Shown here one piece after another: positions 1 to 6,433 of a stretch of DNA of 10,480 nucleotides. This stretch comes from Paenibacillus sp. (GTDB lineage Bacteria > Bacillota > Bacilli > Paenibacillales > NBRC-103111). The first letter of the stretch is position 1, and every line of letters begins with the position of its first letter. The stretch lies in NCBI GenBank assembly GCA_029239545.1, contig JARBUQ010000093.1:1-10480 (forward strand), in the 5' to 3' direction. A program made the translations under genes and the position numbers. A model generated the notes under the pieces. That model had not been told where the DNA came from, did no database searches, and worked only from the letters and a program-made list of their open reading frames with translations.

Positions 1-1322
1 GGATTGGATGGCTGTGCTTCCTGATTTTTCTTTTGATCCTCTTCCTGCTTCTGCTGTTGTTGTTGAAGCTTAGCCTTCTCTGCTTCAAATTTGGCCTTGG
101 CAGCCTCGTCCAGCTGTTGCTTGTATAACTCTTCCAGCTTCTTCTTTTGTTCATCCTGCAGCTTCTTAGTTTCTTCTTCCTTCTTCTTCCTCTCATCCTC
201 TATCTTCTTTAATAAATCCGCATGTTGTTTTTGCTTCTCTTCCAGCTGCTTCTTTGCTTCCTCCTGCTTGCGAATCTTCTCCTGCTGCTTTTTCTCCAGA
301 GCTTCCTTCTTGGCTTTCTCCTTCAAAGGGTCTGTTCCTGCAGTCGAATCGAGTGGCTTCACCTTGTCAAGATCAAACTTCTTGTCATCTGGCCGGTTTG
401 CATTGGCTTGATCAATCAGCTTCTGAACCTCGTTCTTGTCCAGCTTGTTTTCTTCAATGGCTTTCTTAACAATGTTCCCGACGAGGTTATCCAAATTTTC
501 TCTGACCTTATCCAGAACAGAGAGATCGGTAAGATTCAAGTCCGATTTGGGATCAACTGCCTTCTTGCCATCCTTAATATCTTGAATAAATTGCTCGTTC
601 TCTTCTTGAATGGCTTGAATGGACTTTATCATTTGTTCAAGAACTTTGGGTGATGCGACCTCGATAAGAAGCGCAATGTCCAGAGCCGTCGGCCCGACTG
701 CTTCATCTGTGTTCTCATCTTCCATGAGTGTAATCTGTTGCCCAGGATATATAGGAGTGGGTGAAGAGCTGTCTCCGCTCTGCGCTTCCAGTATTCCGGA
801 TGTCATAAGGGCATAGATCTGACCATTAACGGATTGAATATAACCATTGGATCCGCGAACTCCCATGACCGCTGTCGGGGTATCCACCTCGAACTCGTCC
901 TCCGAGCTTACAAGCTTCTTTACCTTGAACCATACCGAGCCAGCCCACATTTTGAGTTTGGACTTCTTGGCGCTGCTATCTGTTTGCATCAAGCTTGATA
1001 TGTATAAATCAGAATCAGGACCAATCGTAATTTCATCCTCTTGATCTACTATTAATAGAACGATACTTGAGCCTGACTCCGTCTTGATATGGTCACCCTG
1101 GCTGAGACTCATCTCCTCGAATGCCCGATAAGCATTAGAGCCGCCCGCCTTGGTTACCATGACTGTACCTTCTACACTGCTGACAATGGCAGCCCGGGTT
1201 TCCTTGGCTAAGGCCGCGCCTGCAAACCCCTGCGATATAAGTCCTAACACCAACGTGAAGCTCAAGATCTTCATCAACCATTTACTCTTCCAAACCTTCG
1301 TTCTGTTCCTCACAATTAACAC
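1..1322 (-). CDS. Secreted FecR-domain protein with charged coiled-coil tail (3' end outside window)
   Basis: Open minus-strand frame running off the left edge; 440 codons are visible from the GTG at 1322. Residues 1-39 look like a signal peptide: basic n-region, hydrophobic core around 19-31, and an Ala-Leu-Ala site before Lys40. Residues about 45-175 fit a FecR domain, with a GD-x-I-x-T-x2-G segment at 76-84 and the hallmark V-D-T-P-T-A-V-M-G-V-R-G at 146-157. From about 332 to the edge the protein is almost only Lys, Glu, Gln, Ala and Leu, typical of a long coiled coil. I chose GTG 1322 because GGAG (1331-1334) sits 8 bases before it. An upstream in-frame ATG at 1361 has no ribosome binding site, and GTG 1313 is also possible. 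FecR domains are known as periplasmic or extracellular signal-transduction modules. No TonB receptor or sigma factor gene is visible; the divergent neighbour is a CHASE2 cyclase, which suggests a partner role (inference). Confidence 0.85.
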   Translation of the reverse strand, partial: MLIVRNRTKVWKSKWLMKILSFTLVLGLISQGFAGAALAKETRAAIVSSVEGTVMVTKAGGSNAYRAFEEMSLSQGDHIKTESGSSIVLLIVDQEDEITIGPDSDLYISSLMQTDSSAKKSKLKMWAGSVWFKVKKLVSSEDEFEVDTPTAVMGVRGSNGYIQSVNGQIYALMTSGILEAQSGDSSSPTPIYPGQQITLMEDENTDEAVGPTALDIALLIEVASPKVLEQMIKSIQAIQEENEQFIQDIKDGKKAVDPKSDLNLTDLSVLDKVRENLDNLVGNIVKKAIEENKLDKNEVQKLIDQANANRPDDKKFDLDKVKPLDSTAGTDPLKEKAKKEALEKKQQEKIRKQEEAKKQLEEKQKQHADLLKKIEDERKKKEEETKKLQDEQKKKLEELYKQQLDEAAKAKFEAEKAKLQQQQQKQEEDQKKNQEAQPSN

Positions 1323-1758
1323 ATGCTCCTCTCCGATTGGGAAATCTCTATCTCTTGCCATGACTGGGACAATCTATGAAAATATGTACTTGCACCGCTA
1401 AAAATAACAGGCCATAGAGGCCAAAAAGCTGCATCTAAATTATACCAGAAGAATCTATTTTATGACATACATATAAGAACAAATTAAACAAATGCAGTGC
1501 TCATGACCTATCATCCTAACTAGACCTAAAAGACCATTTTTTTGATTCCTTTTCCTCTATTCGCATCAAGGGTCAATTTGTTATAGACAGACATAAAATA
1601 AACTTTTTTCAAATAGGCTGGATTGTTATTGTTTCCTGAGGAAAATTGTGCTACGTTCTGTTTGTTCCCAAAATTCGCAAATGAATCCTATGCGACATGC
1701 GGGTCTGATATCTTTTATGGAATTGATATTTTTAAGGGGAATGGAAGGGGAAACAAAG
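1323..1758. other. Divergent intergenic region between the FecR gene and the cyclase gene
   Basis: About 436 AT-rich bases separate the two divergent genes. I see the putative FecR promoter at 1439-1468, a short inverted repeat GGCC-N5-GGCC at 1410-1422, and a weak 5-bp stem (1335-1339 with 1370-1374) that would enclose the upstream ATG at 1361. No convincing -35/-10 pair for the cyclase is visible on the plus strand, although AT-rich stretches at 1590-1620 could hold one. The plus frame of the cyclase is open from GTG 1648, which has a GAGG six bases upstream. The peptide encoded from 1648 to 1758 does not look like part of the domain, so part of this stretch is either leader or an N-terminal extension. 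Confidence 0.5.
1439..1468 (-). promoter_or_regulatory. Putative promoter of the FecR-domain gene
   Basis: On the minus strand an exact TATAAT (1439-1444) is preceded by TG one base upstream, giving an extended -10. A 4/6 match to the -35 box (ATGTCA, 1463-1468) lies 18 bases further upstream. This predicts a leader of about 110 bases before the GTG at 1322. Confidence 0.5.
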
Positions 1759-3531
1759 TTGAACAAAAAAACAGCAATTGTACTAGGTAATTTCATCGTC
1801 CTGCTGCTCACCGTATTATTATTTGCCTTAGGCAGCTTCCAGTCGTTCTCTAACACGATCTACAGCTACGTATCCAAATGGTCCATGTCCGGAATGCCTA
1901 ATGAGGACGTTATTGTAATAGGCATCGATGAGAAATCTCTCCAGGACTATGGCGCCTACCCGTTCGACCGGAAGCTGTATGGCAAATTAGTTAACATTCT
2001 CAATGAGTCCGGTGCCAAGGTAGTTGCATTCGACGTCATGTTCAACAATCAGAGCAACACGGAGAGCGACAAAGCCTTCGCTGACGATCTGGCCAAGTAT
2101 AAGAACGTGATTATCCCGTCTGTAGCCGTGCTGGAGAATCAGTTCAGCAGATCCACGAAGGTCAAAGCAGATGAGAGAATTATGGCGCATGATGTGACCA
2201 AACCTATAGACGTTCTTGGCAAAGTATCACAAACCGCACATATTAACGCATTATTCGATGATGACGGAGTCATACGCAAAACTTGGCTGGAGCTTGATAC
2301 TCCTGACGGAGTTCTTCCTTCCCTCGGTCTGAAAATCGCACAGATGGTTGGAGTGAATACAGATAAATATTTGGCCAACAATCCGCAAAAAGAGCTTACG
2401 ATTAATTATCAGGCGATGACCAAAGATTTTTTCACCATTTCATTCTCCAAAGTGTTAAGCGGCACGCTGCCGAAGGATACTTTCAAGAACCGCATTGTCC
2501 TGATCGGATATGTTGCACCTGGCTCTGACCAAGGCATTACCCCTATTGAGAAGCATATGAACCTGGTTTACGCCCACGCCAACATTGTATCTCAACTGCT
2601 GAATGGCCAGAACGTTACATACTTGAATCAATGGAATACCATCGGTATCATGTTCCTGCTGATCCTGCTTTTCGCTTATGCATCGTGGAGAATCAAGCCG
2701 TTTATTTCTTTATCCGTAATATTCGTAATCACTCTGGGTATCTTGTTCCTGCAGTATCAGCTTTTCTCAAGCAGAGGATTGTTCATTGACTCCGTGAATC
2801 CGCTGGTCGCTATCTACTTGGCCTTCGTAGTCAATATTGCGACCAAGACGTTTTATGAAACGAAGCAGAAGAACTTTATTACAAAACAATTCGGCCGTTA
2901 CATCTCGCCGGAGTTAGTTAAGCAGATCGCTTCAAGCAATCAAGAATTGCAATTGGGCGGGATGAACAAAGATTTAAGCATCCTGTTTCTGGATATTCGC
3001 GGGTTCACCGCCCTGTCGGAGAAGCTGAAGCCAGAGGAAGTCGTAGATTTCCTTAACACCATGTTCGACGTAATCACAAGTGTTACTTTGGAGAACAAGG
3101 GCACGGTGGATAAATTCATCGGGGATGCGGCCATGCTTATCTTTAATGCCCCCTTAGATGTCGAGCATCACGAATATTACGCAGTCAAAACAGCTTATGA
3201 TATTCAAAAAGCAATGGTAGGAGTAAGGGAAGAAATCGAGAAAAAACACGGAATTACCGTCAATGTCGGTATTGGAGTCAACTCCGGCAACGTGGTCGTG
3301 GGAAATATCGGCTCTTACTTAAGGGTGGATTACACGGTAATCGGGGATAATGTCAACACCGCAGCTCGAATCGAGTCCAGTACTACAGCGGGTCAAATTC
3401 TTGTATCCGAAGCAACCTATCTGAAAACGCATGAATATATAGAGTACACTTATGCTGGCGAGAAGCTGTTTAAGAACAAATCTATTCCAACCAAGCTGTA
3501 TGAAGTAACTGGTATAACGAAAGCTTTATAA
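1759..3531 (+). CDS. CHASE2-domain class III adenylate cyclase
   Basis: Membrane sensor enzyme predicted to make cAMP from ATP. Numbered from TTG 1759 (590 residues): TM helix at 4-27; extracellular CHASE2 domain about 28-290, with V-I-V-I-G-I-D-E-K-S at 51-60; three TM helices near 293-310, 314-334 and 342-362; class III cyclase domain about 404-583. Metal-binding aspartates are D412 (FLDIRGFT) and D456 (KFIGDAAM). The adenine-selecting pair is K452 and T526 (DYTVIGD), and the transition-state pair N533/R537 (NTAAR) is present, so the enzyme should be active and ATP-specific, of the Lys/Thr type. The start is uncertain: TTG 1759 has GGAAGGGG eight bases upstream and gives a normal short N-terminus, ATG 1741 has its AAGGGG too close, and GTG 1648 would add 37 atypical residues. 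It is divergent from a FecR-domain gene, a plausible partner (inference). A hairpin terminator follows directly. Confidence 0.93.
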   Translation: MNKKTAIVLGNFIVLLLTVLLFALGSFQSFSNTIYSYVSKWSMSGMPNEDVIVIGIDEKSLQDYGAYPFDRKLYGKLVNILNESGAKVVAFDVMFNNQSNTESDKAFADDLAKYKNVIIPSVAVLENQFSRSTKVKADERIMAHDVTKPIDVLGKVSQTAHINALFDDDGVIRKTWLELDTPDGVLPSLGLKIAQMVGVNTDKYLANNPQKELTINYQAMTKDFFTISFSKVLSGTLPKDTFKNRIVLIGYVAPGSDQGITPIEKHMNLVYAHANIVSQLLNGQNVTYLNQWNTIGIMFLLILLFAYASWRIKPFISLSVIFVITLGILFLQYQLFSSRGLFIDSVNPLVAIYLAFVVNIATKTFYETKQKNFITKQFGRYISPELVKQIASSNQELQLGGMNKDLSILFLDIRGFTALSEKLKPEEVVDFLNTMFDVITSVTLENKGTVDKFIGDAAMLIFNAPLDVEHHEYYAVKTAYDIQKAMVGVREEIEKKHGITVNVGIGVNSGNVVVGNIGSYLRVDYTVIGDNVNTAARIESSTTAGQILVSEATYLKTHEYIEYTYAGEKLFKNKSIPTKLYEVTGITKAL

Positions 3532-3544
3532 GCTCGTACAATAC

Positions 3545-3596
3545 AACAAGCCATGAATCTCTATAAAGTTAGAGAGACATGGCTTGTTTTCTTCTC
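3545..3596 (+). terminator. Rho-independent terminator of the cyclase gene
   Basis: A perfect 11-bp stem (3545-3555 with 3578-3588) encloses a second 5-bp stem (TCTCT/AGAGA), followed by a T-rich run TTTTCTTCTCTT. It lies between the convergent cyclase and ferredoxin genes. The minus-strand side has only a weak T run, so it may or may not also stop fer transcription. Confidence 0.85.
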
Positions 3597-3616
3597 TTAA
3601 TATACTTGATGGTATA

Positions 3617-3853
3617 TTATTTGCCGAACGGGCTGTCAGCGATCTTGATGGAATCTGTTGGACAACCATCAGAAGCATCCTGCAAATCATCATAGAGATC
3701 GTCCGGAATTTCTGTGTTTCCGTGGTTATCGTCTCCGTCAAAAATTACTTCAGCCAGACCCTCATCATCGTAGTCATAAATATCGGGAGCAGTAGCACCG
3801 CAAGCACCGCATGCAATGCAGGTATCTTTTTCTACCCATGTGTATTTAGCCAT
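3617..3853 (-). CDS. fer: Ferredoxin with one [4Fe-4S] cluster
   Basis: Small acidic electron carrier of 78 residues. Cys12, Cys15 and Cys18 form C-x2-C-x2-C, and Cys64, followed by Pro, supplies the fourth ligand of a single [4Fe-4S] cluster. The N-terminal segment with the motif and the following A-P-D-I-Y-D-Y-D-D-E-G are nearly the same as I recall for B. subtilis Fer, which is about 82 residues and donates electrons to partners such as cytochrome P450 and desaturases. Start ATG 3853 is set by GAGGAGG nine bases upstream; an in-frame TTG at 3871 overlaps that site and is not a sensible start. It has its own promoter about 40-65 bases upstream, so it is probably separate from mobB even though it lies downstream on the same strand. 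Confidence 0.95.
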   Translation of the reverse strand: MAKYTWVEKDTCIACGACGATAPDIYDYDDEGLAEVIFDGDDNHGNTEIPDDLYDDLQDASDGCPTDSIKIADSPFGK

Positions 3854-3889
3854 CGTGGTAATCCTCCTCAAATTATAGCCTCATTATAG

Positions 3890-3918
3890 AATATAATACA
3901 AAACCATAGAAAGTTCAA
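3890..3918 (-). promoter_or_regulatory. Putative sigma-A promoter of fer
   Basis: On the minus strand, -35 TTGAAC (3913-3918, 4/6) and -10 TATATT (3890-3895, 5/6) are separated by 17 bases. This places the transcription start about 30 bases before the ferredoxin ATG at 3853. No terminator-like hairpin is visible after mobB (3872-3986), so read-through from the mobB side is also possible. Confidence 0.55.
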
Positions 3919-3986
3919 ACAATTTGAGACAAGCAGTTGCATTCCATGTTAACTTATGTCCCTCGCAGTAAAACAATTCTAAATTT

Positions 3987-4568
3987 CTACCTCTCCCACT
4001 CATCCAGGTACTGGATAATAAAGTCGACAATGGGTTCTGGAGCATCCAGATCCAACACAGGCACGTTAGCTGAGGTCAGCTTTACTCCCGTTGAGGCCGC
4101 TATTGCTAGCAGCTCTGAAGCTGCAAACTCAAGGATAGCCAGATCCTGCTGTCTCCTAACAACGGCAATCTTGGGAATTGGACTGCCTTTGAACCCTTCC
4201 ACTAGGATAAGATCATATTGGTTCGGGACGCCGGAGAGCATTGCTAGCAATTCCTTCAGCGAAGGCTCGGATTTTCTCTCATAAATGACTAGGCCATCCG
4301 GAGAAAGCACAGCTACTGCGGAAGCTCCTGCTGCTTTGTAGGCTGCCGAATCTGTACCCTCAGCTTCCTTATAATGCCCATGGCCGTCATGCTTAACAAC
4401 CGCAATCCGCAGGCCCCTTGCTTCGAGAATCCTGACCACCTCAACAGCCAGTGACGTTTTGCCGCTCCCTGAGTACCCGGCGAATCCGATGACAGGAATG
4501 CTGCCCTTATGGGCTTCCCTGTCGCATTCTACAGGCTCAGAAGCTGTTGCTGGTCTGTACTCCTCCAT
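3987..4568 (-). CDS. mobB: Molybdopterin-guanine dinucleotide biosynthesis protein MobB
   Basis: GTP-binding P-loop protein of 193 residues that assists MobA in attaching GMP to molybdopterin to make the MGD form of the molybdenum cofactor. The Walker A motif G-Y-S-G-S-G-K-T-S is at 31-39. Family landmarks follow: V-K-H-D-G-H-G-H at 58-65, G-T-D-S at 71-74 and L-V-E-G-F-K-G at 122-128, the usual MobB order. There are about 23 residues before the first strand, which E. coli MobB lacks, and no internal ATG that would shorten it. The start is supported by a GAGGAGGAGGAG site inside the end of dinB, with only five bases between dinB's stop and this ATG. No mobA, moeA or molybdoenzyme gene lies in the window, so its cofactor partners must be elsewhere. 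Confidence 0.93.
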   Translation of the reverse strand: MEEYRPATASEPVECDREAHKGSIPVIGFAGYSGSGKTSLAVEVVRILEARGLRIAVVKHDGHGHYKEAEGTDSAAYKAAGASAVAVLSPDGLVIYERKSEPSLKELLAMLSGVPNQYDLILVEGFKGSPIPKIAVVRRQQDLAILEFAASELLAIAASTGVKLTSANVPVLDLDAPEPIVDFIIQYLDEWER

Positions 4569-4573
4569 ACTGC

Positions 4574-5866
4574 CTACTCCTCCTCCTCTTGAGGTAATCG
4601 AAGGTGATCCATCTGTAAGGAAGTACCCCTAACCTTATGATTGCGAATCAGAGCTGACGGATCATCCCCCAGCATTCCCGCTGTAAGAATAGCGCTTTCT
4701 CCATATTTATCTCGAATTTTGTCCATCGTTTTGTTTAGCTGCTCTTTGCGAGGCTTCTCCACATAATCGAACAAATCCAACTGAATCGCTGCCGTCTGTT
4801 TAGGCTGAAGGCTTTGTAATGTAATGCCCAACAAGCGGATTGGCTTACCTTCCTTCCAATGCTTGGAGAACAAACCGCAGGCGATCTTGTGAATTTCATC
4901 AGCATTCTCTGTCGGAGCAGACAAGGTTAGAGCACGACTGATCGTTTTCATAGCAGGATCGCGTATAGTAATCTGAATCGTGCCTGAGACGAACTGCTGC
5001 CGCCTAAGGCGTCTGGCGACCTGGTCCGCCAAATTCAGGAATACACGCGACACATCGGAGAATAGGGTGACATCTTGCGGTAATGTAGTTGTATGCCCAA
5101 TCGACTTGCTTGGTTCCCGTTCCTCGAGTACAGGAGCCTCGTCAATCCCATTGGAGGCGAGCTTCAGCCAGGAACCGTTCACCCCGAATTCTTTGATCAG
5201 GAACGATTCCTCTGCCGCTGCAAGCTGTCCAATCGTAGTGATGTTAAGCTTCGACAGCTTCTCCGCAGTCCTGTTCCCAATCCCGTACAAATACGAACAG
5301 GGCTTGTCCCACAGAAGCTGCGGAACATCCCTTTTGCGAAGCACGGTCAAGCCATTAGGCTTCTTCATATCGGATGCCATCTTGGCCAGCAGCTTATTAG
5401 GAGCTACACCAACAGAGCAAGGCAAACCCAGCTCTTCCTTGATACGAACCTGAATCTGGGAAGCAATCTCAAGCGGCGTACCGAACTGACTCGAGCCCGT
5501 AATATCTACGAAGCATTCATCAATCGACATCGCTTGCATAAGTGGGGAATACTCATAAACGATATTCATAAAACGACGCGAGAACTGACGATACAAGTCA
5601 AAATCAGGGCGCAGAAGAACCAGGTCCGGACACAGCTTGAGCGCTTGTCTGACCTGCATGCCTGTCTTAACGCCCTGGGACCTGGCGGTATACGACGAAG
5701 TGACGATGATTCCCTTGCGGAGCTCTACACTGCCTGCTACCGCCAGAGGCTTGTTCTGGTACAGAGCCGGCTCTACCGCTTCATGTACGGAGCAGTAGAA
5801 CGCGTTCATATCAATATGAAGAATGACTCTGCCCTTCTTCGGGTAATAATCACTTCGGTTGTTCAT
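4574..5866 (-). CDS. dinB: Y-family DNA polymerase IV (DinB/PolY1 type)
   Basis: Low-fidelity translesion DNA polymerase, 430 residues from ATG 5866. Catalytic carboxylates are D19 (H-I-D-M-N-A-F-Y) and D116-E117 (S-I-D-E). Tyr24 is the expected steric gate against ribonucleotides. The palm motif S-V-G-V-A-P-N-K-L-L-A-K is at 151-162, the helix-hairpin-helix segment lies near 193-215, and the little-finger domain includes R-L-L-G-I-T-L at 344-350. A clear sliding-clamp motif Q-L-D-L-F is at 362-366, followed by a charged tail ending in four Glu. It matches my memory of B. subtilis YqjH (PolY1) along its length. ATG 5866 is preferred over GTG 5896, which has no ribosome binding site; ATG 5866 has only a close GGACGGAG and overlaps the end of queF by 17 bases, suggesting translational coupling. 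No LexA box was recognised. Confidence 0.95.
   Translation of the reverse strand: MNNRSDYYPKKGRVILHIDMNAFYCSVHEAVEPALYQNKPLAVAGSVELRKGIIVTSSYTARSQGVKTGMQVRQALKLCPDLVLLRPDFDLYRQFSRRFMNIVYEYSPLMQAMSIDECFVDITGSSQFGTPLEIASQIQVRIKEELGLPCSVGVAPNKLLAKMASDMKKPNGLTVLRKRDVPQLLWDKPCSYLYGIGNRTAEKLSKLNITTIGQLAAAEESFLIKEFGVNGSWLKLASNGIDEAPVLEEREPSKSIGHTTTLPQDVTLFSDVSRVFLNLADQVARRLRRQQFVSGTIQITIRDPAMKTISRALTLSAPTENADEIHKIACGLFSKHWKEGKPIRLLGITLQSLQPKQTAAIQLDLFDYVEKPRKEQLNKTMDKIRDKYGESAILTAGMLGDDPSALIRNHKVRGTSLQMDHLRLPQEEEE
4577..4588 (-). promoter_or_regulatory. mobB ribosome binding site inside the dinB coding end
   Basis: GAGGAGGAGGAG on the minus strand encodes the final four Glu of DinB and ends eight bases before the mobB ATG at 4568. 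It therefore serves both as coding sequence and as an unusually strong Shine-Dalgarno site. Confidence 0.8.
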
Positions 5867-6209
5867 ACTCCGTCCGAACTGTCGTGTAGATTCCACCGCG
5901 CACGTTGAACTTGCCGATTACTTCCAGCTTGCGGGGCTGTATCATCTCGACGAAATCTTTCAGCATTAGATTTGTTACATCTTCGTGGAAGTGCCCTTCG
6001 TCGCGAAAGCTCCACAAATATTGTTTCAAGGACTTCAATTCTACTATCGAAGGTCCAGGCGTATATTTAAAAGTAATAGTGGCAAAATCAGGTTGACCTG
6101 TAACCGGACAAAGCGCAGTAAATTCAGGGCACTCTATCTCGACCAAATAATCGCGATCCGGATGCGGATTAGGGACAGGCTGTAAAGTTCTTGTTGGTAC
6201 GGTAGACAT
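5850..6209 (-). CDS. queF: NADPH-dependent 7-cyano-7-deazaguanine reductase QueF (preQ1 synthesis)
   Basis: Cytosolic enzyme reducing preQ0 to preQ1 in the queuosine tRNA-modification pathway. It has 119 residues, close to the short (type I) QueF size. F-T-A-L-C-P-V-T-G-Q-P-D at 30-41 holds the nucleophile Cys34 and the proton-donor Asp41. The QueF signature E-L-K-S-L-K-Q-Y-L is at 57-65, followed by the conserved H73/H75-E76 segment and F-N-V-R-G-G-I at 101-107. ATG 6209 is fixed by GGAGG eight bases upstream; an in-frame GTG at 6239 lies before that site and is not needed. The end overlaps dinB, whose ATG lies within the last codons. queC, queD and queE are not in this window, so preQ0 must be made from another locus or imported. 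I see no preQ1 riboswitch in the leader. Confidence 0.96.
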   Translation of the reverse strand: MSTVPTRTLQPVPNPHPDRDYLVEIECPEFTALCPVTGQPDFATITFKYTPGPSIVELKSLKQYLWSFRDEGHFHEDVTNLMLKDFVEMIQPRKLEVIGKFNVRGGIYTTVRTEYEQPK

Positions 6210-6268
6210 CGGTATAACCTCCAAATTATGTTTTAACACCAGAATCTCGAATCATCTTGACGAGTCCG

Positions 6269-6283
6269 ATTGTTCAGAAAATC
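6269..6283. promoter_or_regulatory. CodY-like box in the queF-cimA spacer
   Basis: ATTGTTCAGAAAATC matches the known CodY consensus AATTTTCWGAAAATT with three mismatches. It sits at the predicted queF transcription start and about 70 bases upstream of the cimA -35. CodY represses branched-chain amino-acid genes in Firmicutes, which fits cimA better than queF. A three-mismatch site can arise by chance in AT-rich DNA. Confidence 0.3.
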
Positions 6284-6289
6284 AATTCC

Positions 6290-6318
6290 AGCATACCTTT
6301 TCGCTCCAGACAGGTCAA
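6290..6318 (-). promoter_or_regulatory. Putative sigma-A promoter of queF-dinB-mobB
   Basis: On the minus strand, -35 TTGACC (6313-6318, 5/6) and -10 TATGCT (6290-6295, 4/6) are 17 bases apart, about 80 bases before the queF ATG. It is the only promoter I see for queF, dinB and mobB. Confidence 0.6.
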
Positions 6319-6354
6319 GTAGCATGCGTGCAGGAATTGTAAAGGAAAATTAAT

Positions 6355-6383
6355 TCAACAAATGAACGGGATAATGTTATAAT
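6355..6383 (+). promoter_or_regulatory. Putative extended -10 promoter of cimA
   Basis: Exact TATAAT at 6378-6383 with TG one base upstream (6375-6376) makes an extended -10. A weak -35 TCAACA (6355-6360, 4/6) lies 17 bases upstream. The leader would be only about 45 bases, too short for a T-box or other large attenuator. Confidence 0.65.
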
Positions 6384-6433
6384 GAAAGGAAACTTTTTTG
6401 GCGTTTCATGAAAGTCTTTAAGGGGGAAGTTCC

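Noticed and set aside
91..653. Ser/Cys/Phe- and Leu-rich open frames on the plus strand
   Set aside because: They are antisense images of the Lys/Glu/Gln coiled-coil codons of the FecR gene; composition is extreme and there is no ribosome binding site.
1335..1422. Riboswitch in the FecR-gene leader
   Set aside because: Only a 5-bp stem with a 30-base loop and a GGCC palindrome are present; no known riboswitch core (c-di-GMP, c-di-AMP) could be matched.
5093..5908. 271-codon plus-strand frame opposite dinB and the end of queF
   Set aside because: Lies fully antisense to two well-recognised genes, with no recognisable domain; shadow frame.
6210..6283. preQ1 riboswitch in the queF leader
   Set aside because: I looked for the small preQ1-I pattern (hairpin, CUACAC-like loop, A-rich tail pairing before the ribosome binding site) and did not find it.
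6384..6433. T-box or attenuator ahead of cimA
   Set aside because: The predicted leader is only about 45 bases and has no terminator-type hairpin or specifier loop.
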